DNA of 64,000 nucleotides, from assembly GCA_964434535.1 (NCBI GenBank), contig CAYSWA010000002.1, positions 62,001-126,000 of the forward strand. The letters run 5' to 3'. Shown here piece by piece: positions 31,630 to 40,176 of the stretch (its first letter is position 1; the number at the start of each line of letters is the position of its first letter). Source of the stretch: SM23-32 sp964434535. Lineage in GTDB: Bacteria; Planctomycetota; Brocadiia; SM23-32. The notes beneath the pieces are model-generated. The model was not told the DNA's origin and did no database searches. It saw nothing but the letters and a program-made list of their open reading frames with translations. The position numbers were made by a program, and so were the translations under genes.

Positions 31630-33657
31630 TCAGATTCCGAAGCCCACGGCGGTCAGGGCGTGGAAGACCACGAACGCGACGCCGAACGAGATGGCCACCA
31701 CGCCGCCCGCGATGCCGAGCGCCGCAGGCCAGCCCCGCTCCTTCGCCGTCATCAGGAACTGCGCGATGCAGGGCATGAACAGCGTGAGCGCCACGGTGCC
31801 CACGACGAGTTGGACCGTGTTCAGGGCGCCGGTTTCGTTAAGGTCGTAGAGGCCCGCCGCCCCGTAATCCCGACGGAAGAAGCCGAACAGGAAGACCTGC
31901 GCCGCCTCGGCCGGCATCCCGATCCAGCGCGTCGGCCAGGACAGCAGCCGGATGACCAGCCCGAACAGCCCGGTCAGGCGCCCGAACCAGATCAGCACGC
32001 TGGCCAGCAGGAACAGGGGCAGCACCTCCATGAAGTACCACTTCACCCGCGCCAGGGTCTTGCGCAGGACGTTGCCCAACCGCGGCCACCGCAGCGGCGG
32101 CACCTCCACGTAGAACGCCGCCCCCTTGCCGGGAAACAGGCGGTCCGCCACGAAACCGATCCCCACGTAGACCGCCCCCACGACCCCCGCCCAGAGCAGC
32201 AGGGCCGCCGGGCGTCCGCTCAGCAAGGCCAGGATCACCCCGAGCTGCGCCGAGCACGGCACCGCCAGCGAGAGCAGCAGGGTGGCGATGGCCCGCTCGC
32301 GCCTGCTGGTCAGCGTCCGGGTGACCATCGTGGCCATCGTCGTGCAGCCCAGCCCCAGAACCATGGGGATGACGGCACGGCCGCTGAGGCCGACCTTCTT
32401 GAAGACGCGGTCCAGCAGCATCCCCAGCCGCGGCAGGTAGCCCACGTCCTCGATCACCGAGAAGACCAGGAAGAACAGCGTCACGATGGGCAGGATGATC
32501 GCCACGGCGTAGCGCAGCCCCAGCGTGATGACGCCGTACTCGCCCACCACCAGGTCGCTCAATGCCGTCCAGGGCAGAAGGCGCTCGACCAGCGCCGTCA
32601 CCGGCGGGTTGATCCACTGCTCGAAGACCGTCCCCTCCAGGAAGTCCACCACGGTGCCGGCCCCGAACTGGCCCACCAGCTTGTAGAGGCCGAAGTAGAG
32701 CACCGCCGCCAGAACGGGCGCCCCCGCCACGGGATGCATCAGCAGGCGGCCCAGCCGCTCGCGCACCGTCACCGGCGGCTCGCCTTCCCGCGTGATGACA
32801 CCGGCGCCGACCGCAGCGCCCCAGCGCGCGCGCTCAAGCGCGAGCGCGTAGTCCACCGGCGCCTCGGCCCCCTCGCGCGCCTGCTCGGCGATCTGCCGCA
32901 CACGCCCGCAGGCGTCGGGGTCGCGCTGCGCAATGATCGCCAGCGCGTCCTCGTCTCCCTGAAGCGCCAGCAGGGCCAGAGCGCGCCGATCCACGGGATA
33001 GTCACCCTCCAGCAGCCCGGCCACCTGCCCGACGGCCTCCTCAACCTCTACCCCGTAGCGCGGCCGGCCGCGGACCGGCGATGCCGCCGGGCGCCCCACG
33101 CCGGCGGCGAGGCGGCTCCTCAGCTCGTCCATGCCCCGCCCGGTCGTGCTGACCGTCGGCACCACCGGGATCCCGAGCTCCCGTTCCAGGGCGGCGGCAT
33201 CGATGCGCAAGCCCTGCTCCTCGGCCTCGTCCATCATGTTCAGCACAAGCAGGACGGGCAGCCCGGCCTCCATGAGTTGCGCCGTCAGCGAAAGCATCCG
33301 CTGCACGCTCCGGGCGTCCACCACGTGCAGCACGGCATCGCAGCTCTGCTCGGTCAGCACGCGCCGGGCGACCCGCTCGTCCTCCGAGATGGGCAGCAGG
33401 GAGTACATGCCCGGGGTGTCGATGACCTCGAAGCGGCGGCCCCCGATCTGCCCCGTCCCTCGCGAGACCTCCACCGTGGTGCCCGGGTAGTTCGAGACGG
33501 TCACGTAGACGCCCGTGAGGTTGGCGAACAGCACGCTCTTGCCCACGTTCGGGCTGCCCACCAGCACGATGCGGCCCGGGGCAGCCGGGCCGTCCACCCC
33601 GGCGGCCGAACCCGCCACGACTTCATGGACGACTGTCGACGCCGCCCGCTCAGACAT
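31630..33657 (-). CDS. feoB: Ferrous iron transporter FeoB
   Basis: The 675-residue polytopic protein has an N-terminal G domain: G1 GSPNVGKS (34-41), G2 Thr in the YPGTTVEV region, G3 DTPG (80-83) and G4 NMMD (140-143). A helical spacer and about ten membrane helices follow. The first Gate region reads LGCTTMATMVTRTLTSRRER with PCSAQLGVILAL after it, the variant found in many anaerobes. It imports Fe(II) across the cytoplasmic membrane, driven or gated by nucleotide hydrolysis. The start ATG overlaps the end of the upstream DtxR gene by 8 bases. Confidence 0.95.
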   Translation of the reverse strand: MSERAASTVVHEVVAGSAAGVDGPAAPGRIVLVGSPNVGKSVLFANLTGVYVTVSNYPGTTVEVSRGTGQIGGRRFEVIDTPGMYSLLPISEDERVARRVLTEQSCDAVLHVVDARSVQRMLSLTAQLMEAGLPVLLVLNMMDEAEEQGLRIDAAALERELGIPVVPTVSTTGRGMDELRSRLAAGVGRPAASPVRGRPRYGVEVEEAVGQVAGLLEGDYPVDRRALALLALQGDEDALAIIAQRDPDACGRVRQIAEQAREGAEAPVDYALALERARWGAAVGAGVITREGEPPVTVRERLGRLLMHPVAGAPVLAAVLYFGLYKLVGQFGAGTVVDFLEGTVFEQWINPPVTALVERLLPWTALSDLVVGEYGVITLGLRYAVAIILPIVTLFFLVFSVIEDVGYLPRLGMLLDRVFKKVGLSGRAVIPMVLGLGCTTMATMVTRTLTSRRERAIATLLLSLAVPCSAQLGVILALLSGRPAALLLWAGVVGAVYVGIGFVADRLFPGKGAAFYVEVPPLRWPRLGNVLRKTLARVKWYFMEVLPLFLLASVLIWFGRLTGLFGLVIRLLSWPTRWIGMPAEAAQVFLFGFFRRDYGAAGLYDLNETGALNTVQLVVGTVALTLFMPCIAQFLMTAKERGWPAALGIAGGVVAISFGVAFVVFHALTAVGFGI

Positions 33658-34225
33658 CCTCTCCTCCCTCCTCCTGGGCCGACGCGCCGGCGGCCGCCTC
33701 GTCCGCTCGGCACATGCCCAGCTGATGCTCCTCCAACGCCCTGGCGCACGCTCGGACGCAGGCGGCGGCGCATTCGGCCGGGTCCCGGCCCGTGCCGCTC
33801 TCGGCGTAGCACTGGAAACGCGCCACCCAGTCCGCCCCGGAGCGCGGACACCTCGCGATGAACTCGACGAACCGCGTCAGGCGCCGCACCGTCTCCCCCG
33901 AGACGTAGTGCTCGAGCCGGCAGGCGTCCTCGGCGGCGCCCTCAGCATCGAGGCCCAACACGTCGTGCAGGAAACGGCGCAGCAGTCGGTGCCGCCCTCG
34001 CACCGAGCGGGCGGCCTCCTCACCCGCCGGGGTCAACCGCACGTAGCCGTAGGGCTCGTGGTCCAGGTAGCCCCCGCCGGCCAGGGTCTGGAGAGCCGAA
34101 GTCACCGAGGCGTTGCTCACGCCGAGCGCCTCGGCAATCTGGCCCGCCCGGACCACGGGGCCCTCCGCCTGAAGGGCCAGGATCGCCTCGGCGTAATCCT
34201 CCATGCGCGGGCTGAGCTCGGCCAT
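33650..34225 (-). CDS. DtxR-family regulator heading the feo operon
   Basis: The 191 residues start at MAELSPRM (ATG 34225, AGGCGA upstream). A TTG further upstream is less likely. The winged helix (MEDYAEAILALQAEG, IAEALGVSNASVTSALQTL) and the metal/dimer domain (GRHRLLRRFLHDVLGLD, CRLEHYVSGETVRRLTRFVEF) are complete. The tail adds a Cys-rich segment (CYAES, ECAAACVRACARAL, LGMC) of unusual composition that could bind metal. It is translationally coupled to feoB and lies directly behind the operon promoter, so it likely represses its own operon under iron sufficiency. Confidence 0.88.
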   Translation of the reverse strand: MAELSPRMEDYAEAILALQAEGPVVRAGQIAEALGVSNASVTSALQTLAGGGYLDHEPYGYVRLTPAGEEAARSVRGRHRLLRRFLHDVLGLDAEGAAEDACRLEHYVSGETVRRLTRFVEFIARCPRSGADWVARFQCYAESGTGRDPAECAAACVRACARALEEHQLGMCRADEAAAGASAQEEGGEDV

Positions 34226-34258
34226 TTTGTCGCCTCGAAGAAAGTTCAATGCCTCTAA

Positions 34259-34287
34259 AGTATAGCCGCTCCCTCCCCCCGTGTCAA
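34259..34287 (-). promoter_or_regulatory. Near-consensus promoter of the feo operon
   Basis: On the minus strand TTGACA (34287-34282), a 17-base spacer and TATACT (34264-34259) precede the ATG at 34225. The sequence between -10 and start (TTTAGAGGCATTGAACTTTC) is the natural place for a DtxR-type operator, though no clear perfect dyad is seen. Confidence 0.75.
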
Positions 34288-34337
34288 GCCCTTTTATGTT
34301 GCGTCGCGCCGCGGGCGCCAGGGACGAGGCGGCCCCG

Positions 34338-34346
34338 TGCTATAAT
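34338..34346 (+). promoter_or_regulatory. Extended -10 promoter of the 34376 gene
   Basis: TGCTATAAT is a perfect extended -10 (TGn plus TATAAT) 29 bases before the ATG at 34376. There is no recognisable -35. Confidence 0.55.
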
Positions 34347-34375
34347 CGGACGGCTCCGGCTCAAGAGGGACGACG

Positions 34376-34906
34376 ATGCGGGGGCGCTATGACCACAGGC
34401 AGCTCTTCCCGCTGGCGGCGCTGGTCGGCCTGGTCGGGCTCGCCGGCGGGGCGGCGGCGCTGGCCCTGCTGTGCCGGGGCGAGTTCGCCGGGCTCGGCAC
34501 AGTGATGGGTTTCGGCTGGGCCGCGTTCATCTTCGCGATCGGGTTCGACTCGGCCTTCCTCTACGTGCGGGTGGTCGACCGGGGGAAGGCCCTCAGCGTG
34601 GAGCTCGGCCCGATGGGGCTGCGCCAGGGGCAGGTCAGCTACAGGAAGATGGCCTCGGCCGAGCGGGCCTCCATCGACGAGCTGGAGCGCTGGCAGGTGC
34701 GCCGCGGCGGGCCGGTGCGCGTCTACGGGGCCACGCGGGGGCCGGCCGTGCGCATCCTGCTGAAGAAGCCCCCCGGCGCCCGCCTGCCCCGCGCCGTCTT
34801 CATCGGCACCGACGACGTGGACGGCCTGCTGGCCTTCCTGCGGGAGCGGATCGACGAGGCCGCCGTCCCTGCCGCGCGTTTGCCCGTGCCCCGGCCGCCC
34901 CTATAA
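34376..34906 (+). CDS. Two-TM membrane protein of unknown function
   Basis: The 176-residue protein has a good AAGAGGGA site. Two membrane helices (about residues 10-33 and 42-65) are followed by a cytoplasmic domain of mixed sheet and helix with ELGPMGLRQGQVSYRK, VRVYGATRGPAVRILLKKP and VFIGTDDVDGLLAFLRERI, which looks like a bacterial PH-type (YdbS-like) membrane-associated fold. It diverges from the feo operon and is followed after 45 bases by a DUF502 gene. Function unknown. Confidence 0.6.
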   Translation: MRGRYDHRQLFPLAALVGLVGLAGGAAALALLCRGEFAGLGTVMGFGWAAFIFAIGFDSAFLYVRVVDRGKALSVELGPMGLRQGQVSYRKMASAERASIDELERWQVRRGGPVRVYGATRGPAVRILLKKPPGARLPRAVFIGTDDVDGLLAFLRERIDEAAVPAARLPVPRPPL

Positions 34907-34951
34907 TGGCACGCGCGGCCGGGGGGCCTCATCCAGAGGAGCAGACCGACC

Positions 34952-35680
34952 ATGAAGCTGAAGAGCGTCGGGAAGACCTTCCTGAACGGGCTGGTGATCG
35001 TGGCGCCCGTCCTCATCACCCTCTACGTGGTGGCGGCGGCGCTCTGGGGGCTGGACAAGGTGATCCGCCGGGGCCTCGCCCACATCGCGATATGGCCCGA
35101 CTGGCTGATGGTCGGCCCCGCCGGCGAGATGCGCCCGATCCCCGGCATCGGGATCATTGTCGGCGTGGTCGGCATCTACATGGTCGGCCTGCTCGCGCGC
35201 AGCTGGCTGTTCGGCAAGCTGATCAGCCTGGGGGAGGGGCTGGTCGAGCGGGTCCCGCTGGTCAAGAGCCTGTATTCGGCCGTGCGCGACCTGCTCCAGT
35301 TCCTCGGCGGCACGGCCGAGAGCCGCGGTCAGCCGGCCGCCATCCGCGACGCCGACGGCACGGTCATGATGCTCGGGCTGATCACGCAGAAGCGCCCGCA
35401 GAAGTTCCTGCCCACCGACACCGACCGCATCGCCGTCTACCTGCCGATGAGCTACCAGCTCGGCGGCTACACCGTCTACGTGCCGCCGGGCCGCGTGGAG
35501 CCGATGGAGGAGATGTCCGTCGAGGACCTGATGAAGCTGGCGATGACGGCCGGAGTCGGCGCCGGCAAGGCGGCCCAGGAGCCGGGGGAGGTGGTCGAGG
35601 CCGCCGGCGGCGAGGCGCCCGGGGAGCCGCGCCCGCTCGAACCGCCGCCCGAGGAGGAGAAGAGCGATGAGGGAGAGTGA
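34952..35680 (+). CDS. DUF502-family membrane protein
   Basis: The 242 residues carry the DUF502 pattern: FLNGLVIVAPVLITLYVV (TM1), IPGIGIIVGVVGIYMVGLLARS (TM2), LVERVPLVKSLYSAVRDLLQF and VYLPMSYQLGGYTVYVPPGRVEPMEEMSVEDLMKLAMTAG. The acidic Pro/Glu-rich tail of about 45 residues is an addition. The family occurs widely in bacteria and plants (COV-like proteins) with unknown biochemical role. The stop overlaps the following flavin reductase start by 14 bases, so the two are co-translated. TATAAT at 34912-34917 is a likely -10. Confidence 0.85.
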   Translation: MKLKSVGKTFLNGLVIVAPVLITLYVVAAALWGLDKVIRRGLAHIAIWPDWLMVGPAGEMRPIPGIGIIVGVVGIYMVGLLARSWLFGKLISLGEGLVERVPLVKSLYSAVRDLLQFLGGTAESRGQPAAIRDADGTVMMLGLITQKRPQKFLPTDTDRIAVYLPMSYQLGGYTVYVPPGRVEPMEEMSVEDLMKLAMTAGVGAGKAAQEPGEVVEAAGGEAPGEPRPLEPPPEEEKSDEGE

Positions 35681-36173
35681 CTTCAAGCGGGACGTGGCCG
35701 ACACGATCGGCAAGCTGGCCAGCCCGGGCCTGCTGCTGGTCAGCATCGACGCCGGCGGCCGGCCGAACGCCATGACCATCGGCTGGGGGGCGCCGGGCGT
35801 CATCTGGGGGCGGCCCGTCTTCAGCGTGCTGGTGCGCCCGTCGCGCCACACGTTCGCCAACATCGAGGCGACCGGCGAGTTCGTGGTCGCCGTGCCGGAC
35901 GACGGGATGCACGAGGAGGTGATGTACTGCGGCACGCAGTCGGGGCGCGACGTGGACAAGTTCGCCGAGCTGGGCCTGACCGCCGTCGAGGCGGCCGCGG
36001 TGAAGGTGCCACTCATCGGCGAGTGCGTGCGCCACTACGAGTGCCGCGTGGTGCACTGCAACGACGTTTCGGACGCCGCCCTGGCCGACGACGTGCGCAG
36101 CGACTGCTATCCGAGCGGCAACCTGCACCGCATCTACCACGGCCAGATCCTGCGCGCGACCGAGCGGGAGTAG
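35667..36173 (+). CDS. Flavin reductase-like FMN-binding protein
   Basis: The 168-residue split-barrel protein is of the flavin_reduct family: PNAMTIGWGAPGVIWGRPVFSVLVRPSRHTF near residues 33-63, TGEFVVAVPD and SGRDVDKFAELGL. The family binds FMN and reduces flavin or transfers electrons. It overlaps the 3' end of the DUF502 gene by 14 bases (GAGGAGAAGAGCG serves as the ribosome site). No oxygenase partner is adjacent. Confidence 0.85.
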   Translation: MRESDFKRDVADTIGKLASPGLLLVSIDAGGRPNAMTIGWGAPGVIWGRPVFSVLVRPSRHTFANIEATGEFVVAVPDDGMHEEVMYCGTQSGRDVDKFAELGLTAVEAAAVKVPLIGECVRHYECRVVHCNDVSDAALADDVRSDCYPSGNLHRIYHGQILRATERE

Positions 36174-36264
36174 GGCCGGCGGACGGCGGATCGGGGCTTG
36201 GAGACCGGACGGCAGCGCCAGCGGCCCAGAGCGGGACCGAGGGGGTAATCTATCGCGCGCCGTC

Positions 36265-36320
36265 GGCTTCTTTCGTGATCTGCGTGGTGAAGCCTCGCCG
36301 TTCGTCGTGCCGTCGTCTCC
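36265..36320. repeat. Inverted CACGAAG/CACGACG-type repeat
   Basis: TTTCGTGATCTGCGTGGTGA-AGCC followed by TTCGTCGTGCCGTCGTC is, on the minus strand, the same family as 10024-10060 and 26873-27240. It lies in the 224-base gap before ilvC, immediately upstream of its promoter. Confidence 0.55.
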
Positions 36321-36322
36321 GC

Positions 36323-36351
36323 TTGCAAAACCGGCCCGCCGGGGCCAGAAT
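36323..36351 (+). promoter_or_regulatory. Promoter of ilvC
   Basis: TTGCAA (36323-36328), a 17-base spacer and CAGAAT (36346-36351) lie 46 bases before the ATG at 36398. Confidence 0.5.
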
Positions 36352-36397
36352 ACGTGTCGCTCATCGGACCGCCGACCACCAGCGAAGGGAGCCTGCC

Positions 36398-37462
36398 ATG
36401 GCCAGGATCGATTTCGGAGGCGTCGAGGAAGAGGTCGTCACGCGCGACGAGTTCCCCCTGGAGCGGGCGCGCGAGGTGCTCAAGGACGAGGTGATCTGCG
36501 TGCTCGGCTACGGGGTGCAGGGGCCGGCGCAGTCGCTGAACATGCGCGACAACGGCTTCGAGGTGATCGTCGGCCAGTCGCCCGCGTTCGAGAAGGACTG
36601 GCAGAAGGCGCTCAACGACGGCTGGGTCGAGGGCGAGAGCCTCTTGCCCATCGAGGAGGCCGCCGAGCGGGCCACGCTGATCCAGTACCTGCTCAGCGAC
36701 GCGGCGCAGATGCTGGTCTGGCCCCGGCTGAAGGGGCACCTGGAGGCCGGGGACGCGCTCTACTTCTCGCACGGGTTCAGCATCGTTTACAGCGACCAGA
36801 GCGGCGTCGTCCCGCCCGATGACGTGGACGTGATCCTGGTCGCCCCGAAGGGCTCGGGCACGTCGGTGCGGCGCAACTTCCTGGACGGCAGCGGCATCAA
36901 CTCCAGCTACGCCGTCCACCAGGACGCCACGGGCCGGGCGCGGGAGCGCTGCCTCGCCGTGGGCATCGCCATCGGCTCGGGCTACCTGTTCCCCACCACG
37001 TTCGAGGGCGAGGTCTACAGCGACCTGACCGGCGAGCGCGGCGTGCTGATGGGCGCCCTGGCCGGCATCATGGAGGCCCAGTACAACTGCCTGCGCGAGC
37101 ACGGCCACAGCCCCAGCGAGGCCTTCAACGAGACCGTCGAGGAGCTGACCCAGAGCCTGATCCGGCTGGTGGGCGAGAACGGGATGGACTGGATGTACGC
37201 CAACTGCTCGGCCACGGCCCAGCGGGGCGCGCTCGACTGGCGCCACCGCTTCCGCGAGGCCGTCGAGCCCGTCTTCGAGGAGCTCTACCGCCGCGTCAAG
37301 GACGGCACGGAGACGAGGATCGTCCTGAAGGCGAACGCCGCGCCCGACTACCAGGAGAAGCTCGGGGCCGAGCTGAAGGAGATGCGCGACTCGGAGATGT
37401 GGCGCGCCGGGGCGGCCGTGCGGGCGCTGCGCCCGGAGAACTGGGGCGGCCAGGAGGGCTGA
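36398..37462 (+). CDS. ilvC: Ketol-acid reductoisomerase
   Basis: The 354 residues start at MARIDFGG (GAAGGGA upstream). The Rossmann fingerprint reads LGYGVQGPAQ (residues 36-45), the variant seen in the GxGVQGPxQ branch (Bacteroidota, PVC, plants) rather than GYGSQGHAHA. The knotted C-terminal domain supplies the Mg ligands (DLTGERGVLMG and the EAQYN/EETVEEL region). It converts acetolactate/acetohydroxybutyrate to dihydroxy acids in valine/isoleucine synthesis using NADPH. No ilvB/ilvN or leu genes adjoin. Confidence 0.93.
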   Translation: MARIDFGGVEEEVVTRDEFPLERAREVLKDEVICVLGYGVQGPAQSLNMRDNGFEVIVGQSPAFEKDWQKALNDGWVEGESLLPIEEAAERATLIQYLLSDAAQMLVWPRLKGHLEAGDALYFSHGFSIVYSDQSGVVPPDDVDVILVAPKGSGTSVRRNFLDGSGINSSYAVHQDATGRARERCLAVGIAIGSGYLFPTTFEGEVYSDLTGERGVLMGALAGIMEAQYNCLREHGHSPSEAFNETVEELTQSLIRLVGENGMDWMYANCSATAQRGALDWRHRFREAVEPVFEELYRRVKDGTETRIVLKANAAPDYQEKLGAELKEMRDSEMWRAGAAVRALRPENWGGQEG

Positions 37463-37485
37463 GCCGGGTCGAGCCCGACCCGCAG

Positions 37486-37854
37486 CTACGCCGGCTCGGG
37501 CGGCAGGTCCGCGAACGCGAGGATGTGCCGGACCCGCAGGCCCATCTTCTGCGCCCATCCGGCCGGCAGCTCCAGCACGGCGTCGGCCCCGAGGCAGGCC
37601 GAAAGGCGCCACGGGGCCATCTTCTCGACGATCTTCACCACCGACCCGGCGCCCGAGAGGTAGACCACGTCGATGGGGAAGCGCATGAAGCAAGAGTGAA
37701 CGCTGCGGCAGCTCGGGATCAGCAGGCCCTCCCCGGCCGGCAGCTCGTCGCGGCCCAGCAGCCCGCGCAGCCGCTCCCAGCCGGTCAGGGCCACGGCGAC
37801 CTCGTTGGCGAGCACGACCTCGTTGTCCGCGATGATCGCCCGGCACTTCTTCAT
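37486..37854 (-). CDS. DUF192-family protein
   Basis: The 122-residue protein has the DUF192 core: RLRGLLGRDELPAGEGLLIPSCRSVHSCFMRFPIDVVYLS, KIVEKMAPWRLSACLGADAVLELPAG. There is no signal peptide, unlike many homologues exported to the periplasm. The fold is a small beta barrel of unknown role. A minus-strand TATAAT lies at 37898-37893, 39 bases upstream of the start. It converges with ilvC. Confidence 0.88.
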   Translation of the reverse strand: MKKCRAIIADNEVVLANEVAVALTGWERLRGLLGRDELPAGEGLLIPSCRSVHSCFMRFPIDVVYLSGAGSVVKIVEKMAPWRLSACLGADAVLELPAGWAQKMGLRVRHILAFADLPPEPA

Positions 37855-37973
37855 GGTCTCACCTCGCGCCTACCCGCGAGCGGCCTCGGCCCATTATAGC
37901 CCACCGCCGGCCGGATTGCCGGGCCTTCGGCAAACGCCGCCGGCCCCTCACGAGCAACGGGCGCCCGCTCCCC

Positions 37974-38001
37974 TTGCGTCGCGCGCCCGGTGTGGTATAC
38001 C
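37974..38001 (+). promoter_or_regulatory. Promoter of the nucleoside hydrolase gene
   Basis: TTGCGT (37974-37979), a 16-base spacer and TATACC (37996-38001) preceded by TGG (extended -10) lie 40 bases before the ATG at 38041. Confidence 0.5.
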
Positions 38002-38040
38002 TTCAGTGTCCCGGGCCCGCGCTACCGAAGGAGGGATCGC

Positions 38041-38931
38041 ATGGACGAGAAAGTGCCGCTGCTGCTGGACACCGACATCGGCTCCGACATCGACGACGCC
38101 GCCTGCCTGGCCTACCTGCTGGCCGAGCCGCGCTGCGAGCTGCTCGGCATCACCACCGTCACCGGCGAGCCGCGCAGGCGCGCCATGCTCTGCGAGGCCG
38201 TCTGCCGGGCCGCCGGCCGCGAGGACGTGCCCATCGCCTCGGGCTGTGACGAGCCCCTGCTCTGCGAACAGAGGCAGCCGGAGGCCCCCCAGGCCGAGGT
38301 CCTGCCCGAGTGGCCCCACCGCGAGGAGTTCGAACCCTACGGCGCCGTCGAGTTCCTGCGCCGGACCATCCGCAGCCGGCCGGGCGAGATCACGCTGCTG
38401 ACCATCGGCCCGCTGACCAACGTGGGCCTCCTCTTCGCCCTCGACCCCGCCGTGCCCCGCATGATCAAGCGCCTGGTGATGATGGGCGGCTACTACTTCG
38501 CCGAGAACAGGGGCGAGTGGAATACCATGAACGACCCGATCGCCAGCGCCCTCGTCTTCGAGGCCGAGGTGCCCGAGCTGGTCGCCTACGGCATCGACGT
38601 GACGGCCCGCTGCACCATGCCGGCCGCCGAGTGCCGCGAGCGGTTCCGGGGCGGGCCGTTCGAGGTCGTCCGCGCCATGTCGGAGGTCTGGTTCGCCCAT
38701 CACGACAAGATCACCTTCCACGACCCGCTGGCGGCGGCCTGCCTCTTCGAGCCCGACCTCTGCACCTACCGCGAGGGGCGGGTGCAGATGGTCTGGGCGC
38801 CGGGCGAGCACCGCGGCGTGACCCTCTTCGAAGGCGAGAAGGGCGGCCCGCACCACGTGGCCGCCGGGGTCAACCCCGAGCGCTTCTTCGCCCGCTACTT
38901 CGAGGTCACCTCGGTCTTCCGGGAGTCTTGA
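38041..38931 (+). CDS. Inosine-uridine-preferring-type nucleoside hydrolase family protein
   Basis: The 296-residue protein starts at MDEKVPLLLDTD, with GAAGGAGGGATC upstream. The calcium-binding motif DTDIGSDIDDA (residues 10-20) is the family hallmark. TIGPLTNVGLL, VMMGGYY, NDPIAS and the C-terminal HDPLAA (active-site His/Asp) follow. It cleaves N-glycosidic bonds of nucleosides. The WNTMNDPIAS variation makes substrate preference uncertain, and some PVC paralogues probably act on other glycosides. Confidence 0.9.
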   Translation: MDEKVPLLLDTDIGSDIDDAACLAYLLAEPRCELLGITTVTGEPRRRAMLCEAVCRAAGREDVPIASGCDEPLLCEQRQPEAPQAEVLPEWPHREEFEPYGAVEFLRRTIRSRPGEITLLTIGPLTNVGLLFALDPAVPRMIKRLVMMGGYYFAENRGEWNTMNDPIASALVFEAEVPELVAYGIDVTARCTMPAAECRERFRGGPFEVVRAMSEVWFAHHDKITFHDPLAAACLFEPDLCTYREGRVQMVWAPGEHRGVTLFEGEKGGPHHVAAGVNPERFFARYFEVTSVFRES

Positions 38932-38939
38932 ACGCCCGG

Positions 38940-40016
38940 TCAGCGCGCCTCGCCGACGGCCTCCAGGACGGCGCCGGTCAGCAGCTTCGAGCCCTCGGTG
39001 AAGTCCAGCTCCATCCGCAGGGCGTAGAGGGGCGGCCCGGCGGCGCCCTCCAGCAGCGGCGCGACCTTGACCGCGTCCTTCTCGGTGGTGACCACGCGTT
39101 CGCAGCCGGCGCGGGCGGCGGCCTCCAGCAGCTCGCACACCTGGGGGCCGCTGTAGCGCTCGTGGTCGGAGAAGACGGTCAGCCCGCCGGGCCGCCAGCC
39201 GGCGCGCTCGAGCGTGCGGCGGAAGCCCTCGGGGTTGCCGATCCCGCAGAAAGCGGCCCACCGGCCCTCGCCCAGCTCCTCCGGCGGCAGCTCCGGCCCG
39301 CCGCCGAGGGGGCGGAGCCCCGCCGGCACCGTGCGGCAGCAGGCGAGCGGCGCGTCGGGCGCCAGCTCCCTCAGCCGCTCCTTGATCTGGTCCAGCCGCC
39401 TCGGCTCGACCAGGTCGGCGCGGGTCACGAGCAGCAGGTCGGCGCGGCGCAGGGCGCCGAGCGGCTCGCGCAGCAGCCCGCGCGGCAGCAGGTGGCCCGC
39501 GCCGAACGGGTGGAGGGCGTCGACGAGCACTACGTCCAGGTCGCGGGCGATGCGGCGGTGCTGGAAGCCGTCGTCCAGGATCAGCGCGTCGGCGCCGTGC
39601 TCGCGCCGGGCCGTGCGGGCGCCGCGCAGGCGGTCGGGGTCGACCACGACGGGCACGTCCGGCGCCATGCGGGCGAGCATGGCGTTCTCGTCGTCCAGGC
39701 CGAGCCCCTCGTGCCGCCCGTAGCCCCGGCTCAGGATGGCGGGGCGCATGCGGCGGATCACCAGCAGGCGCGCGAGCCAGGCGACCAGCGGCGTCTTGCC
39801 CGTGCCCCCGGCGGTGACGTTGCCGACGCTGACGACGGGCACGCCGGGGTGCTCGGAGCGCTTGCAGCCGCAGCGGTAGAGGGCGTTGCGGGCGCGCACG
39901 GCGGCGCCGTAGCCGGCGGAGGCAATCAGCAGCGCTCCCCGCAGCAGGGCCAGCAGGGGGCCGCCGCGCGCCGGGTCGATGACGGCCCGGTGCAGCCGGA
40001 AGAGGGTAGTGCGCAT
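38940..40016 (-). CDS. lpxK: Tetraacyldisaccharide 4'-kinase
   Basis: The 358 residues run from MRTTLFRLHR. An upstream in-frame extension has no coding bias. The Walker A NVTAGGTGKTP (residues 67-76), SRGYGR, HGADALILDDGFQHRR with the catalytic Asp-Asp, DALHPFGAGHLLPRGLLREP and FCGIGNPEGFRRTLE are diagnostic for LpxK, which phosphorylates the lipid A disaccharide at the inner membrane. An N-terminal hydrophobic segment (LLALLRGALLIASAGYGAAV) provides membrane association. Presence of LpxK implies lipid A synthesis and a Gram-negative envelope. Confidence 0.93.
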   Translation of the reverse strand: MRTTLFRLHRAVIDPARGGPLLALLRGALLIASAGYGAAVRARNALYRCGCKRSEHPGVPVVSVGNVTAGGTGKTPLVAWLARLLVIRRMRPAILSRGYGRHEGLGLDDENAMLARMAPDVPVVVDPDRLRGARTARREHGADALILDDGFQHRRIARDLDVVLVDALHPFGAGHLLPRGLLREPLGALRRADLLLVTRADLVEPRRLDQIKERLRELAPDAPLACCRTVPAGLRPLGGGPELPPEELGEGRWAAFCGIGNPEGFRRTLERAGWRPGGLTVFSDHERYSGPQVCELLEAAARAGCERVVTTEKDAVKVAPLLEGAAGPPLYALRMELDFTEGSKLLTGAVLEAVGEAR

Positions 40017-40084
40017 CGGCGCGCCCGTCTGAGGGTGGGGTGGGTCCTCGGCCGTCGCGCGCCGGCGGCCCGGCTCCGCCGTCC

Positions 40085-40112
40085 TTGCAACGGCCTGCCG
40101 CGCGCATACAAT
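40085..40112 (+). promoter_or_regulatory. Promoter of the Gfo/Idh/MocA oxidoreductase gene
   Basis: TTGCAA (40085-40090), a 16-base spacer and TACAAT (40107-40112) lie 64 bases before the ATG at 40177. Confidence 0.5.
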
Positions 40113-40176
40113 ACCGGAGAGCGGCGCCCCCGACAAGCCGAAAAGGCGCCCCGACTCCGGCCGGGAGGGCAAGGGC

